Shown here: in pieces, positions 1 to 10,600 of the stretch
How positions within the stretch are numbered: the stretch's first letter is position 1
Layout: each line of letters opens with the position of its first letter
NCBI GenBank assembly: GCA_032718865.1
Contig: JALUTQ010000030.1
Coordinates: 806,001-870,000, forward strand
DNA length: 64,000 nucleotides
Direction: 5' to 3'
Source of the DNA: Tilletia caries
Lineage: Eukaryota > Basidiomycota > Exobasidiomycetes > Tilletiales > Tilletiaceae
Notes under the pieces: model-generated
What the model was told of the DNA's origin: nothing
Seen by the model: the letters and a program-made list of their open reading frames with translations, nothing else
Databases searched by the model: none
Program-made: the position numbers and the translations under genes

Positions 1-587
1 CTCTTCTCCTTGCCGTCAATTCATCACTCAAGTTCAACGTCTAGGATATCTTCCAGATTGTGAGCAGCAGAGGTGGAGACGGGAAACCGATCCAATACGG
101 TTGTCAGAAGCCGTACAGCAAAATCTGACAGAACCAAGGGATTGGGCAACATGTCGCCCGAACAGATGTTTGTGCTGGGTTAGTACAACGGTGACACAAG
201 TGACAAGATACTGTGCAGAATCCTCAGAACCATACTCACGTAGACCTTATTTTGGGAATGTCGACCGGGGCCTGGAGCGCGGCGCGATGTGGACACGATG
301 TCGGCCTGCTGGATGAGGCGGAGAGGCAAGCTATGCGCGAGGCGAGGCAGCACGGGATGGCGTGGGAGGATTATGGTGCCGAGGGGGATATCCAAGCCAA
401 CAGCAACAGCCAGCAGCCACACGTTCAGGTGGACAAAATCAGCGAACGTGTTCCACCTGTTCTCAACGACGCAGCCACTCACCAGTATCTGCGACAGCTA
501 CTGCCTGATCCTCCCTTCCCTCCACCTTCCGACTTTGGCCTGTCCGTCTACGTGTCTGTATTGGAGGCCATAGACGAGATCCTTTAG
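1..587 (+). CDS. 3' end of an unrecognised gene (partial)
   Basis: The last part of a plus-strand gene enters from the left edge. The final exon (about 244-587) encodes a helix-rich stretch, with LLDEAERQAMREARQHGMAW near 305-360, and ends in EAIDEIL and a TAG at 585-587. A likely intron lies at about 178-243, with a GTTAGT-like donor, several possible branch sites and an acceptor at CACGTAG. No domain is recognisable from about 115 residues. The stop lies 77 bp from the stop of the next gene, which runs on the opposite strand, so the two genes are convergent. The upstream exons are outside the window, so I assign no function. Confidence 0.45.
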
Positions 588-1728
588 ACGCGTCAAGAAT
601 CTGCTTTAAGGTCTTGAATACATGGCATTGGACAACTCGCGTATATGTAGACGCAAAAAGGACTCAGGCGTTCGTTCGAGCGCGAGTGCGCCGTGAGGAT
701 GACCTCGTAGTGCTAGACGGATCCTCAGTGACTGCCGAAGGTGATCCTGGGTGGTTCTTGCGACGACTCGATCCGGACGCCTTGAGCTTGATGTTGTCTT
801 CAGGATCAGGACCGGGAGCTGACACCCTAGCCTTCTCACGACAGTCCCCACAGAACCAGTCGCCATTGATTTGGCCTTCGACGTCTGCACAGGATTTGTG
901 TCTCCAGACCTCGCAGCCGCCCTCGCATCCAATCATCTGCTCGCTGTTATGGAATGGAAGGGAGGTGGAAGAGACAAAGGCACGATCAGATTCTACATCA
1001 CTGGAGGGCAATAGACAACAGTCAACAGACTCTGTGATCAAACTCACATCTTCAAAGTCGTCCGATTCACCGCAAAGGCAAGATCCTGTGAGGTCAGGCT
1101 CGAATGCAGGTCCTGGTGTTGAGTCGAACAGGTCGTCAACATCCAAGTCGACGCTGGTAGAGTCAGGGTCCTCCTTGACGACAAAGTCGGGCGCCTCTGA
1201 GCTGTCGGCGGGAAACTGCGCAAAAGAAGATAGTCAAGACGTCAGTCAAGCATGTTCAACGATCGTCTAATCAAAGTCTGGGTTCTTCACCAAGGACTGG
1301 TGTGGGTCCTCATAACAGCTGTCCTCGTGAGCATCGAAGACATCAACGCTGATGGGCTTCTCGCAGAACCTGCACGCAGTGGTCGGCATGGGTGTGGATG
1401 ACCGGTGGATGTGGATGTCATATCATCCGACCAATCGGATGTGGATGTGGATGAGGCGGCCGATTTTGGTTTCAGCTCGGATGTGGATGAGGCGGATGAG
1501 ATACATCCGGATGTCTTCCGAATCCGACCCTCATCCGACCGTCATCAGCCGATGCATGGATGACATCCGGCTGAAGTACGTGAAAGCCAATTTTTCCGCC
1601 ATTAAACTGATTCTTGATTTTTGAAATTGCATATTTTGGTGTCATCGGCTTAGATCCCGGTCAGATCGGATGATTGTCTGCTCTTGGTTAGAATGATCAT
1701 CGGTCCATCACCTGATCTCATCCATGCG

Positions 1729-2374
1729 CAGTGTTTCGACATACTACATACTGTATCCTGTCGCAGTATACTGTTGCAGTACTACTTTTTGCAAAAACAT
1801 ACTGTATCCTGTCGGAAAATCTGGGCGGTTTCAAAAAAGGTAATGTATCCTGTTTGGATCCTCCGGCGCGGTCCTGCAGTATACTGCAGTATGTAAAAAG
1901 GAGCGCGATGCCGTAAACCTCCTTTTTGTATGCTGCAGCATACTTGAAGGATACTGGCTCGAGCTAATGCAGTATACTGGAACTATCCTGCAGTATCTTT
2001 CGTGACATATTTTCCTGTAAAATGTGATGTGGACATACTGCAGTAGCACTGCGAGAACGGTGCTGCAGTATACTGGAACTGTCCTGCAGTATGTTTTCGG
2101 ACACATCGTCCTGTAAAGTATGATGTGGACATACTGCAGTACTACGCTTCGTATACTTGAATAATGTTTTCTTTGACAAGTACTACTGCAGTACTACTGC
2201 AGTATAATGTAAGTACACGAAAATTTGCCAGTATGTCGCCAGTATACTTGAAGGAAACAGTACTACTTTTTCCATACTGTCGCAGTACTCAGACCTTCCG
2301 GACCAAAAACATACTGTATACTGTAGTATGTTTTGAAAATAATTCTGGTCCTTCAAGTATACTTCGAAACACTG
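1729..2374. mobile_element. hAT-type MITE, 646 bp, nested in the larger hAT element
   Basis: The terminal inverted repeat is CAGTGTTTCGA at 1729, with TCGAAACACTG ending at 2374. A perfect 8-bp target duplication TCCATGCG lies at 1721-1728 and 2375-2382. The interior has no protein-coding signal. It is built from dozens of copies, in both orientations, of CAGTATAC/GTATACTG and CAGTACTACTG. That dense self-complementary repertoire would fold strongly and resembles subterminal transposase-binding arrays. A second copy lies at 9288-9931 in inverse orientation. Confidence 0.85.
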
Positions 2375-2462
2375 TCCATGCGCAGCACGCTGAAAAGACT
2401 TTTGTCACCGGTCAGCTCCATCACCACCACCACATCCATTGCCTTCAGCAAGTTTCCCGACC

Positions 2463-2663
2463 ATGCCATCATACGCGCAGGAACTCAAACTCTTGGATAT
2501 CACCGGGCAATGGTTTTGCCATGGCCTTGAGACCGAGGAAATGGGCCAGGCGCTTTCTTCGCTCTCTCTGTTCCCTCAGGCCACCGCAAGCTGGAAGGCC
2601 TTCCTGGAATACAACGGCGAGTTCATCGACAAGAAGGAGCCCGAGGAATACGACTTTTTCTAA
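2463..2663 (+). pseudogene. Captured gene fragment, C-terminal exon of an unrecognised protein
   Basis: An open frame begins MPSYAQELKLLDITGQWF and ends EFIDKKEPEEYDFF before a TAA. Its composition is protein-like, unlike the surrounding repeats. A splice-acceptor-like CCTTCAG lies just upstream (about 2450), and an intron-like GTGAGTAG...TACCTTCAG segment follows the stop (about 2667-2750), so this is probably an exon of a cellular gene picked up by the transposon. The family is not recognised. An identical copy lies in the other arm of the inverted repeat (8999-9199, minus). Confidence 0.4.
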
Positions 2664-2888
2664 ACGAGTGAGTAGCTAGACGACTCATGCGCTGCGATGG
2701 ATAGGGTATCGATGCTGACATCCGCTGTCTCTTCTTGTTCCTACCTTCAGCCTCGCATCGACAAGGGCCCATTGGAAAAACCATCCGGCCATATTCGTTC
2801 GCCTGAGGATCCTGAAGCAGCGCCTCGCTCTGCTCCAAGGCTGCGCCGGTCAGATGAGTGAGGACATGAGAGGCCAAACAGGCAAGGC

Positions 2889-3601
2889 TCGGCAACTTAC
2901 CAACTTACCTAACTGCAACTGCGGGTAAGTTAACTTAATCTAGTTAAACTGTGACTAAACTGCGGGCGGCGGAGCCTCCGGAAAAAAAATTAAGTCAACT
3001 TAAACTGTATGGGTTCGGACACGGTAACTTATAGTCACTAGCAGTTGCCGTTCGGAAGCCGAAGATTTGACCCAACTTACAGTTACTCACAGCTACTTAC
3101 AGTGCGAACTTATAGCTACTTATAGTTACTTACAGCTACTTAAAGTTACTCACAGTGCGCACAGTAACTAATCACAACTGTAGTAGTCAACTATTAATAA
3201 CTGTATCCAGTAACTAACAATAACTGGAACAGTTAACTATTAACAACTGTGCCCCCAGTAACTAATAATGACTGTAACAAGTAACTAAAAAAAATAACCA
3301 AAAAAAAGCATGAGTCTTTGGAGGTAGTCAAGAGAGGAAACATGTAGGAGCGAGCTCGGAGGCGGCAAAGTACGTGCCTAAAGGCAAAATGGAATAGTAC
3401 CAGACATCTTGAGGCAGATACTGCGTGAATTGGGTGACTGAGACGCGCTTAAGTTACTATAAATAACTGTAAGTAACGTATAGTGAAAGGCTCAAAAATT
3501 AAGTTAACTGTAATGATAGTAAGTGGCTAAACTGTGACTAAACTAAACTGCGGGCGCCGGCGCCGGGTTCCAACTTAAACTAAACTTAACTGCGGACCAA
3601 A
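2889..3601. repeat. TAACTTACAG-rich repeat element, truncated copy
   Basis: About 700 bp of AT-rich sequence made of short permutations of AGTTACTTACAG, AACTGTAAGT and TAACTAT. It is non-coding. The left edge carries the 12-bp end GCAAGGCTCGGC seen in the complete copy at 8037-8780. The right edge stops abruptly at GGACCAAA (3601), where the homology to the complete copy also ends, so this copy is truncated. Confidence 0.6.
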
Positions 3602-3869
3602 TGAAACAGGGCACCAGTTGCTGCGCGACATGTGGGATGTCAAGATTCGGTGCTTGTCCTTCGAGCTGCTGGAAAGAGAGAAGGAGCAGCCGTAACTCCA
3701 TCGCAGGACCGAGAGGGCCGGCTCCGCGGGTGTCCGTCCATGTGATCGTGTCGCCACTGACGAAGAGCTTCTCAGGCTTTGGTCCATATTTCGCCAAGAG
3801 CGGCACGAGGGTCGAGCCGGGAGCGTCTGGTCGACCAAAGAGAAGCTTGTGAAGGTCGACTTGCTGCAC
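3543..3869 (-). CDS. Short open frame inside the hAT element, unrecognised
   Basis: A minus-strand open frame of about 108 codons has plausible composition (KLLFGRPDAPGSTLVPLLAK, then PEKLFVSGDTITWTDTRG). Its 3' end runs into the TAACTT repeat. It has no ATG at the start (the first codon is GTG), so it may be an internal exon of a captured or element-encoded gene. I recognise no domain. Confidence 0.25.
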   Translation of the reverse strand: MQQVDLHKLLFGRPDAPGSTLVPLLAKYGPKPEKLFVSGDTITWTDTRGAGPLGPAMELRLLLLSFQQLEGQAPNLDIPHVAQQLVPCFIWSAVKFSLSWNPAPAPAV

Positions 3870-6289
3870 GACACCAGGAGAAGGCCAATATTATGTGAGG
3901 CCTCTGTTGAGAATGGCCTTCTGTTCGGACTGGGATGTCATGATGCTGACAGGGTGTATGGAACCGTACGTTGGTGATGAGAAGAAGCGGAAGTAAGGAG
4001 CAGGATGGCACAAATGAAGTGCCGAAAGAGTATCCGATGGTAAACGGATGTCAGCTGCAGTAACATCGGATGCCATCTGATCATCACCCGTTCACATCCG
4101 ATGAGGTCCGATGAAAGTCGGGTGCGGAGGGCTGCCACGTGAGTGGCAGCCACGCGCCGAAAAATTGATTACATAAGCGGATGACATCCGAGTGACATCG
4201 GATCTGGTGGATGTGGATGTGGATGAGGGCAAAATTTCTGGTCGGATGTGGGTGTGGATGTGGATGAGGACCCCCTCTCATCCGATTTCTCATCCATGCC
4301 GACCACTGCCTGCACGTCTTGAAGTCTTTCTGCTTGCTTTTGTCGTGCTTGCCGCCGAGTGGTGGAAGGGACTCGTCCTCATCGTCGTCACTGATCTCGA
4401 TTGCAGAATCGAAGAAGAGCTTGTCGTAAGCCGGGAACTTCTTGTGGCTGATGACGATGATGTAGCATTCTCTGCGATTGCTGGCCGAACAGTACGTAGC
4501 CAACAGCTCGGCACCGGAAAAGTACTGCCTGGGGCGTCCTTCTGGACCAAGAGTACAGAGCTTGTGGTCCCCAGCGTTGAGAGTGGCGTATCTGCGGTGG
4601 TTGGCGAAAGAGAAGACGTTTCCGGAAGCACACAGATGGCAGAATAGTGGAGTTTGGAGCTTGGTAAGTTTAGGTTCAAGACAACCACGACGCAGGGAAG
4701 AACAAGTAGGAAAATAGTGGGACAAGATTCAAAATGAAGATAGCACTCACTCGTATCCGCTTTGGCTGTCCACGAAGAGATCATGCTGATTCTGCTTGAA
4801 AGCTTCTCGAAGAACTTGGTCGACCTCGCGCGAAGTTGCATATCGATCAATGACCGGATGGATGCGAAGATGTTGATCGTCGACTATCGTCAAGAACTGC
4901 TTGCTGAGCGCTTTGCCGACAAAGTTCATTCCGATCATACGCCTGTCCTTGATCAAGGTTATGCCGGACTTGAATGGAATGGCCTTGATCTGAGGCGCGG
5001 ACTTGTTTATGACGGAACCAGACGCTCCAGACGTGGCACTTGAGGATGTGGGGAGATTAGCAGACGCAGAGGGTCTGCCTTGCGGTCGTTTGCCTGTCGC
5101 CTGGGATTGAAGCGTCCGATATCGAGCCGAAAGGCTGGCCGCTGCACTGGTACTTCCTCGAAACTCCTGCTTGACATTGCCGGGGCGAGAGTAGGCAGGC
5201 GTAGAGCTGGATGGAGCTGCATTTGAAAGGGTACTTCCCGGCGACATGCTGCGGGTGGGCAAGAAAGAAGAACCGGTCGTGCTGGAGCCAGCCAGCTCGG
5301 TTGCGTGTCGCAAAGCGGGAGAAATAGTTGCGTCTGAAGGGATAGATCGGTACGGGCAGAGTCGAGACCGAGCAAGAAGTCAAGAACGAGAACAAGCTGA
5401 AGTGAGCATCCTTGCAGCTTCGGCAACGCATCCAGGAATCAGGATGTCCGTAGACCGCACATACCTTCACTCGCGCTCGAGAATGATTGCGATAGGCCAT
5501 GAGGCTGTCCTCTACCCGGCCACATGGAAGCTAAAGTCGCATTCCATGCGAAACAGAAACAATGAGATTGATAACAGAAGACACAGCATCAGCGTCTCGT
5601 TTTATTCAGGCGCGTTGAGGGAAAGGGAGAAGGAGGGAGACTCACTGTTAACTCGCGGACCAGAAGTCGATGTATCCTTCGCGAACGGTCCAGATGCATC
5701 TTCTAACGTCTTGATGCGGGCGTCTTGCGTGTTAGCGTGCTTCTGCATCGCAGCGAGACCCTCTCCGAGCTCCGCGAGCTTTTGGCTCAACTCGGCAATG
5801 CGATCGACACCGCCATTGACCGTGTACTGGGGGCCGGGAAAAAAAAAGAGGTCAGTCAGTCGATGCTGTAGAGTAGCACAAGGTTGCTCCGCATATGGGC
5901 TTCCTGAGCGCGCGCATGTAACAGTGGACATACCTGGTCTCCGGGAAAGTGATACGTCTCGTAGGATTCCATCGGTATTCTGCCAACGTGAAGAAAATTC
6001 ATAGTCCGGAAGGATGAAAGGGGAGGGACACGTCGAAGCAATTGCAGCGAAGCCATAGAGGAGGAGAGGAGGAGTTGGGGAGGGATAGAGAGAGAGAGGT
6101 AAACCCATAATCAGCGCTTGACTGCCAAAGTCCACAGTACGTAGACACAAGAGACAGGCAGACACAGAGTCAACTAACCTCTGAAATACGGTTGGCTATC
6201 CGTAACCCGACGCAACGAACACAGCAGTCGGGATACGTCTAGAGCACTAGAAGCCTGCAGCAGATGGCGGTCGTTGGTTGATGGATTGA

Positions 6290-7460
6290 AGTGCGGATTC
6301 AGTGTGCGTGTGGCGACGACGCAGAACGCGCGGAAGAAGAGGTGGGGAGAAGGAGAGAGAAGTCAAAGTTGGAATTGGAAGGGAAGGAGAGAGGGGAAGG
6401 GAACTTCAAATGTCAGCGGCAAGTTGGAAGGACAGGTGACCAAGAGATGGGGTGAGAACACTCACGCAAGGATCGTATCCATGGGGTTCCAAAGAGACGG
6501 CGGATCGGGACGAGACGGAACGGGGGAAACGGCGGAGGCAGCAACAAGGGACGGGAAGAAGAGATGGCCAGGTGGCACGGCGAAACAAGAGGATGGCACA
6601 GGCGAGACCGCAAAACAGCAGCACAGTAGGTCGGGACAGGAAGATTGGCGAGAACGAGAGGAAACGACGAGAAGGAAGGGCGAGCGGGAAGAACAGGAAG
6701 AGTCGGAGAGACAGTCGGACGGAAGGGCGGGAGCGGCGAGAGCAAAACGAGGCGAGCGAGAGGGTAGTCCGGCAGACGAGAAGTCGAAGATAGGTGTCGG
6801 GACGAGAGGGCGGGCGAGAAGAAAGACGGCAGGAGGAGGTGACAAGACGACGATACCGTCCGACAGGAGGCAGCACAGCAGAAAGCGAGCCGAGATGAGG
6901 AGATCGGCAGGAGGCCAGACGGAGGACGGAGGATGATACCGAAGGGTTCGAAGGGAAAGAGGAGTGGGATTAGGAGTGAGACGGGAGGATGGTGAAAGAG
7001 AAGGGTTAGCCAGTTACGAAGTAGCAAAAGAGAACAGAAGAAAGAAGGGAGCACAATCAGCACGGCATGTTACACGAGGAGCATGAGAGGCCCGAGAGTA
7101 GTACACACGAAGAAAGCTCTCGAAGTTGAAGAGAAGTCGTCCTTTGAAGCGAAGGGGTTCGGCCAGGACTGTTAGCCTGACGTGTATCCCAAGGGGAACT
7201 CGTGGACAATGCAAGGCGGAACCACACGACGCGGGAGCGAGCGAGAGGTAAGGAAGTGAGATGAGGACGTGGAGTCGTGGAGTGGTAATGAGTGACTGTG
7301 TCGTGGCGAAGATGGACACCAAGAAACGGAGAGGAAGAGAATGAGGAGACGCTGAAAGAATGGTGGTGGTTGAGGAAGAGAACGCGGACAAAGAAAGTGG
7401 GAAGTACCGAGTAAGAAAAAGGCCCGAGGGAGCAAGACTTGGCTCAGCAGGACTGTGGAT
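6290..7460. other. Purine-rich (GA) tract, about 1.2 kb, no gene seen
   Basis: The plus strand is strikingly purine-rich (GAGAGGAAACGACGAGAAGG-like sequence) for over a kilobase. Several frames stay open only because of the biased composition: their translations are all R/E/G/K or, on the other strand, S/P/L/F. No conserved motif or convincing intron is present. It lies upstream of the minus-strand PHD gene, so on that strand it is a pyrimidine-rich leader or promoter-like tract. Confidence 0.5.
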
Positions 7461-8036
7461 CTGGAGTATGAATTCCAGTGAGTGGCCACCCTGTACCCTA
7501 CGTCTCAGCCATGGTCTTTCGTTCCCTTAGCAGTCTCGGACGAAAGCGGAGGTGAAACTGAGGTACCCCTTATTTGCCGCCAGCCGCCAGCCGCCCTAAG
7601 CGGCTCAATTTATGAGCTAAAGATTGGTCTCACTTGTTAGTTGGTGACTCACCGGACAGATCGGAAACAGGGTTAAAGTTTTGGCGCCTGGAAAAGAGAC
7701 TGATCCGATGCCCGTTCATGTATCGATGATCCATTGCCATCTCCCCAAGTTCCCGCTTCGTCTCAATAATGCAAGGTCACAGACCACAGTTGCGGCCTTT
7801 TGGGTTGCCGATGTCATTTATTTGTTGTTTTGGTACGTTTCCGGAGTCCGGCGACGGGCGGACCAATCTGACGTGTCGGAAGAAATTTCATATTACCTGT
7901 TCCACCGTTTGGGAGCTGAGAGTTCAGACGACAGACGATGACTTCAAAGCGTTGGAGCTTGAGGCGGCGAGATGACTTTGTTTCAGCCGCATCTGGTCCA
8001 GGTTTCTGAATCTGCGGGATCAGTTGTCAGCAGTCA
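7461..8036. other. Gene-free spacer
   Basis: No coding signal, splice pattern or transposon end was recognised between the purine-rich tract and the right arm of the inverted repeat. Two short overlapping open frames (7681-7975) lack any recognisable motif. Confidence 0.4.
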
Positions 8037-8780
8037 GCAAGGCTCGGCCAGGTATTATAAGTTGTCCAATTTTGGTCCGCAGTTAAGTTTAGTTGCAGTT
8101 GGAACCCGGCGCCGGCGCCTGCAGTTTAGTTTAGTCACAGTTTAGCCACTTACTATCATTACAGTTAACTTAATTTTGCGCCTGTCACTATACGTTACTT
8201 ACAGTTCTCTATAGGAACTTAATCTCGTCTCAGTCGCCCAATTCACGCGGTATCTACCTCAAGATGTCTGGTACTATTCTAATTTGCCTTTAGGCACGTA
8301 CTTTGCCGCCTCCGAGCCCGCTCGTACATGTCTCCTCTCTCGACTACCTTCAAAGACTCATGCTTTTTAGTTATTTTTAGTTACTTGTTACAGTTATTAT
8401 TAGTAACTGTGGGCACAGTTGCTAATAGTTAATTGTTCCAGTTAATGTTAGTTACTGGATACAGTTATTAATAGTTGACTACTACAGTTGTGATTAGTTA
8501 CTGTGCGCACTGTGAGTAACTTTAAGTAGCTGTAAGTAACTATAAGTAGCTATAAGTTCGCACTGTAAGTAGCTGTGAGTAACTGTAAGTTGGGTCAAAT
8601 CTTCGGCTTCCGAACGGCAACTGCTAGTGACTATAAGTTACCGTGTCCGAACCCATACAGTTTAAGTTGACTTAATTTTTCCGGAGGCTCCGCCGCCCGC
8701 AGTTTAGTCACAGTTTAACTAGATTAAGTTAACTTACCCGCAGTTGCAGTTAGGTAAGTTGGTAAGTTGCCGAGCCTTGC
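8037..8780. mobile_element. Complete copy of the TAACTT-rich element (744 bp)
   Basis: It is bounded by a 12-bp inverted repeat, GCAAGGCTCGGC at 8037-8048 and GCCGAGCCTTGC at 8769-8780. The interior is an array of TAACTGTAAGTAGCTATAAG-like short repeats without coding capacity. No clear target-site duplication is visible, so the superfamily is unknown. The homologous copy at 2889-3601 lacks the outer 30-odd bases of one end. Confidence 0.5.
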
Positions 8781-8998
8781 CTGTTTGGCCTCTCATGTCC
8801 TCACTCATCTGACCGGCGCAGCCTTGGAGCAGAGCGAGGCGCTGCTTCAGGATCCTCAGGCGAACGAATATGGCCGGATGGTTTTTCCAATGGGCCCTTG
8901 TCGATGCGAGGCTGAAGGTAGGAACAAGAAGAGACAGCGGATGTCAGCATCGATACCCTATCCATCGCAGCGCATGAGTCGTCTAGCTACTCACTCGT

Positions 8999-9199
8999 TT
9001 AGAAAAAGTCGTATTCCTCGGGCTCCTTCTTGTCGATGAACTCGCCGTTGTATTCCAGGAAGGCCTTCCAGCTTGCGGTGGCCTGAGGGAACAGAGAGAG
9101 CGAAGAAAGCGCCTGGCCCATTTCCTCGGTCTCAAGGCCATGGCAAAACCATTGCCCGGTGATATCCAAGAGTTTGAGTTCCTGCGCGTATGATGGCAT
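8999..9199 (-). pseudogene. Second copy of the captured gene fragment
   Basis: The 66-codon open frame is the same as at 2463-2663 (MPSYAQELK... to ...EEYDFF). It lies in the right arm of the inverted repeat in opposite orientation. Its protein is identical to the left copy, so the duplication is recent or the pair is being homogenised. Confidence 0.4.
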
Positions 9200-9287
9200 G
9201 GTCGGGAAACTTGCTGAAGGCAATGGATGTGGTGGTGGTGATGGAGCTGACCGGTGACAAAAGTCTTTTCAGCGTGCTGCGCATGGA

Positions 9288-9931
9288 CAGTGTTTCGAAG
9301 TATACTTGAAGGACCAGAAATTTTTCAAAACATACTACAGTATACAGTATGTTTTTGGTCCGGAAGGTCTGAGTACTGCGACAGTATGGAAAAAGTAGTA
9401 CTGTTTCCTTCAAGTATACTGGCGACATACTGGCAAATTTTCGGGTACTTACATTATACTCCAGTACTACTGCAGTAGTACTTGTCAAAGAAAACATAAT
9501 TCAAGTATACGAAGCGTAGTACTGCAGTATGTCCACATCATACTTTACAGGACGATGTGTCCGAAAACATACTACAGGATAGTTCCAGTATCCTGCAGCA
9601 CCGTTCTCGCAGTGCTACTGCAGTATGTCCACATCACATTTTACAGGAAAATATGTCACGAAAGATACTGCAGGATAGTTCCAGTATACTGCATTAGCTC
9701 GAGCCAGTATCCTTCAAGTATGCTGCAGCATACAAAAAGGAGGTTTACGGCATCGCGCTCCTTTTACATACTGCAGTATACTGCAGGACCGCGCCGGAGG
9801 ATCCAAACAGGATACATTACCTTTTTTGAAACCGCCCAGATTTTCCGACAGGATACAGTATGTTTTTGCAAAAAGTAGTACTGCAACAGTATACTGCGAC
9901 AGGATACAGTATGTAGTATGTCGAAACACTG
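9288..9931. mobile_element. Second copy of the hAT-type MITE
   Basis: The ends CAGTGTTTCGA (9288) and TCGAAACACTG (ending 9931) enclose the same array of ATACTG/CAGTAT motifs as the copy at 1729-2374. Only one side keeps the 8-bp duplication. The other side is fused to unrelated DNA, so this copy arrived as part of the larger duplicated block and not by its own transposition. Confidence 0.75.
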
Positions 9932-10600
9932 GCTGGAAGCCTGTGAGATTTGAGCTTAAGCGTTGAGCATTGGATGGAGGCTCTTAAGAACAACATGCAG
10001 AGCTTTGGAAAATTTAAAGTATTTTCTTTGGTAAAATAAGGCTCCCTCCTTATGCTAATATCCTCGATAATTTAATAATATCGTCCGGTCCCAGCCATAT
10101 TAAATTATCGAGGGAGTACTGTTCTCGGCGGGTCTCGGCGGGTTTGAGCGAGGATGGGCGGCCAAAAATAGGGGTAGTCAAAGTCGTTTTGGGGCTCCAG
10201 GAACTTTCTGGAAATGAAGGAAAACACCTCATTCCCAGGAACTTCCTGGAGCCAAAACCTCATATACCATACGAATGCTCCCAGAAACTTTCATGGAGCT
10301 CGCGAGGTCCTTCTTCCTTTCTGGAAATGAGAAAAGCTCCAGATGAGGGAAGGAGCTCGGGACTTCGGCGCTTTGAGCTGCAATTCCAGAAGCCTCTTTT
10401 GGCCTCTTTTTGCGTTCTGGGTGGACTTTCTGCCTTCGCACATTTCATTTCTCAAAACGCTTCTTGCCTCAACGCCCTCTTACCCTCTCTATACCCGCTC
10501 TTTTGCGACACCTCTCTACAACAGAAGTATGGGGGTTACAAGAACTACCTCATGCTACAGTTCCAAGCCGTTCTGTGCTCCATATCAGTAAGGTTGCCTA

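Larger units (their letters stand above)
1729..3601 (+). repeat. Left arm of a 1.87-kb inverted repeat
   Basis: This interval (MITE, gene fragment and TAACTT-rich repeat) recurs almost unchanged in reverse orientation at 8071-9931. The open frames at 2463-2663 and 2623-2895 have identical counterparts there. Small indels and substitutions are visible only in the MITE and the repeat-rich part. The spacer between the arms is about 4.5 kb. Confidence 0.85.
1377..4308. mobile_element. hAT-type DNA transposon, 2,932 bp, non-autonomous, inside the PHD gene
   Basis: The ends are inverted copies of CAGTGGTCGGCATGG (left at 1377, right ending at 4308). They are flanked by a perfect 8-bp direct duplication CCTGCACG at 1369-1376 and 4309-4316. 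An 8-bp duplication with CAG-type ends is the hAT signature. Both subterminal regions are full of GGATGTGGATG/CATCCGATG motifs (1385-1560 and 4020-4300), probably transposase-binding repeats. I see no hAT transposase inside. The interior holds a nested MITE (1729-2374), a gene fragment (2463-2663) and a truncated repeat-rich element (2889-3601), so it looks like a composite that has captured other DNA. Confidence 0.85.
664..6056 (-). pseudogene. Zinc-finger/PHD-finger protein gene interrupted by a hAT element
   Basis: This is a multi-exon minus-strand gene. The 5' part reads MNFLHVGRIPMESYETYHF (ending near 5934), then a coiled coil (IAELSQKLAELGEGLAAMQK, about 5700-5830), then a Ser/Thr-rich linker (to about 4750). 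A CxxC exon (4659-4309) follows. The reading frame then runs into a transposon at 4308 and resumes at 1376. Fusing the two flanks over one copy of the 8-bp duplication gives DFKTCRFCEKPI...DAHEDSC, a CxxC/HxxxC-type finger that was split. Removing an intron at 1047-937 restores a PHD finger: CLCG, then MIGCEGGCEVWRHKSC, then WFCGDC. PHD fingers usually read histone H3 tails, so a chromatin role is inferred. One splice join (4750 to 4660) shifts the frame by one base in my reading, another possible lesion or a missed splice site. The first exon is a guess. Confidence 0.6.
8071..9931 (-). repeat. Right arm of the 1.87-kb inverted repeat
   Basis: This is the reverse complement of 1729-3601. It ends precisely at the outer terminus of the MITE (9931). 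The 8 bp beyond (GCTGGAAG) are not the TCCATGCG duplication, although the inner MITE end at 9288 keeps it (CGCATGGA at 9280-9287, the same 8 bp inverted). Confidence 0.85.

Noticed and set aside
1385..1560. CRISPR-like or telomere-like array (GGATGTGGATG repeats)
   Set aside because: Spacing is irregular, both orientations occur and the motifs are confined to the ends of the hAT element, so they are subterminal transposon repeats.
6274..7063. Overlapping open frames rich in Arg/Glu/Gly (plus) and Ser/Pro/Leu (minus)
   Set aside because: They follow from the purine bias of the tract. No motif, no consistent codon pattern and no introns.
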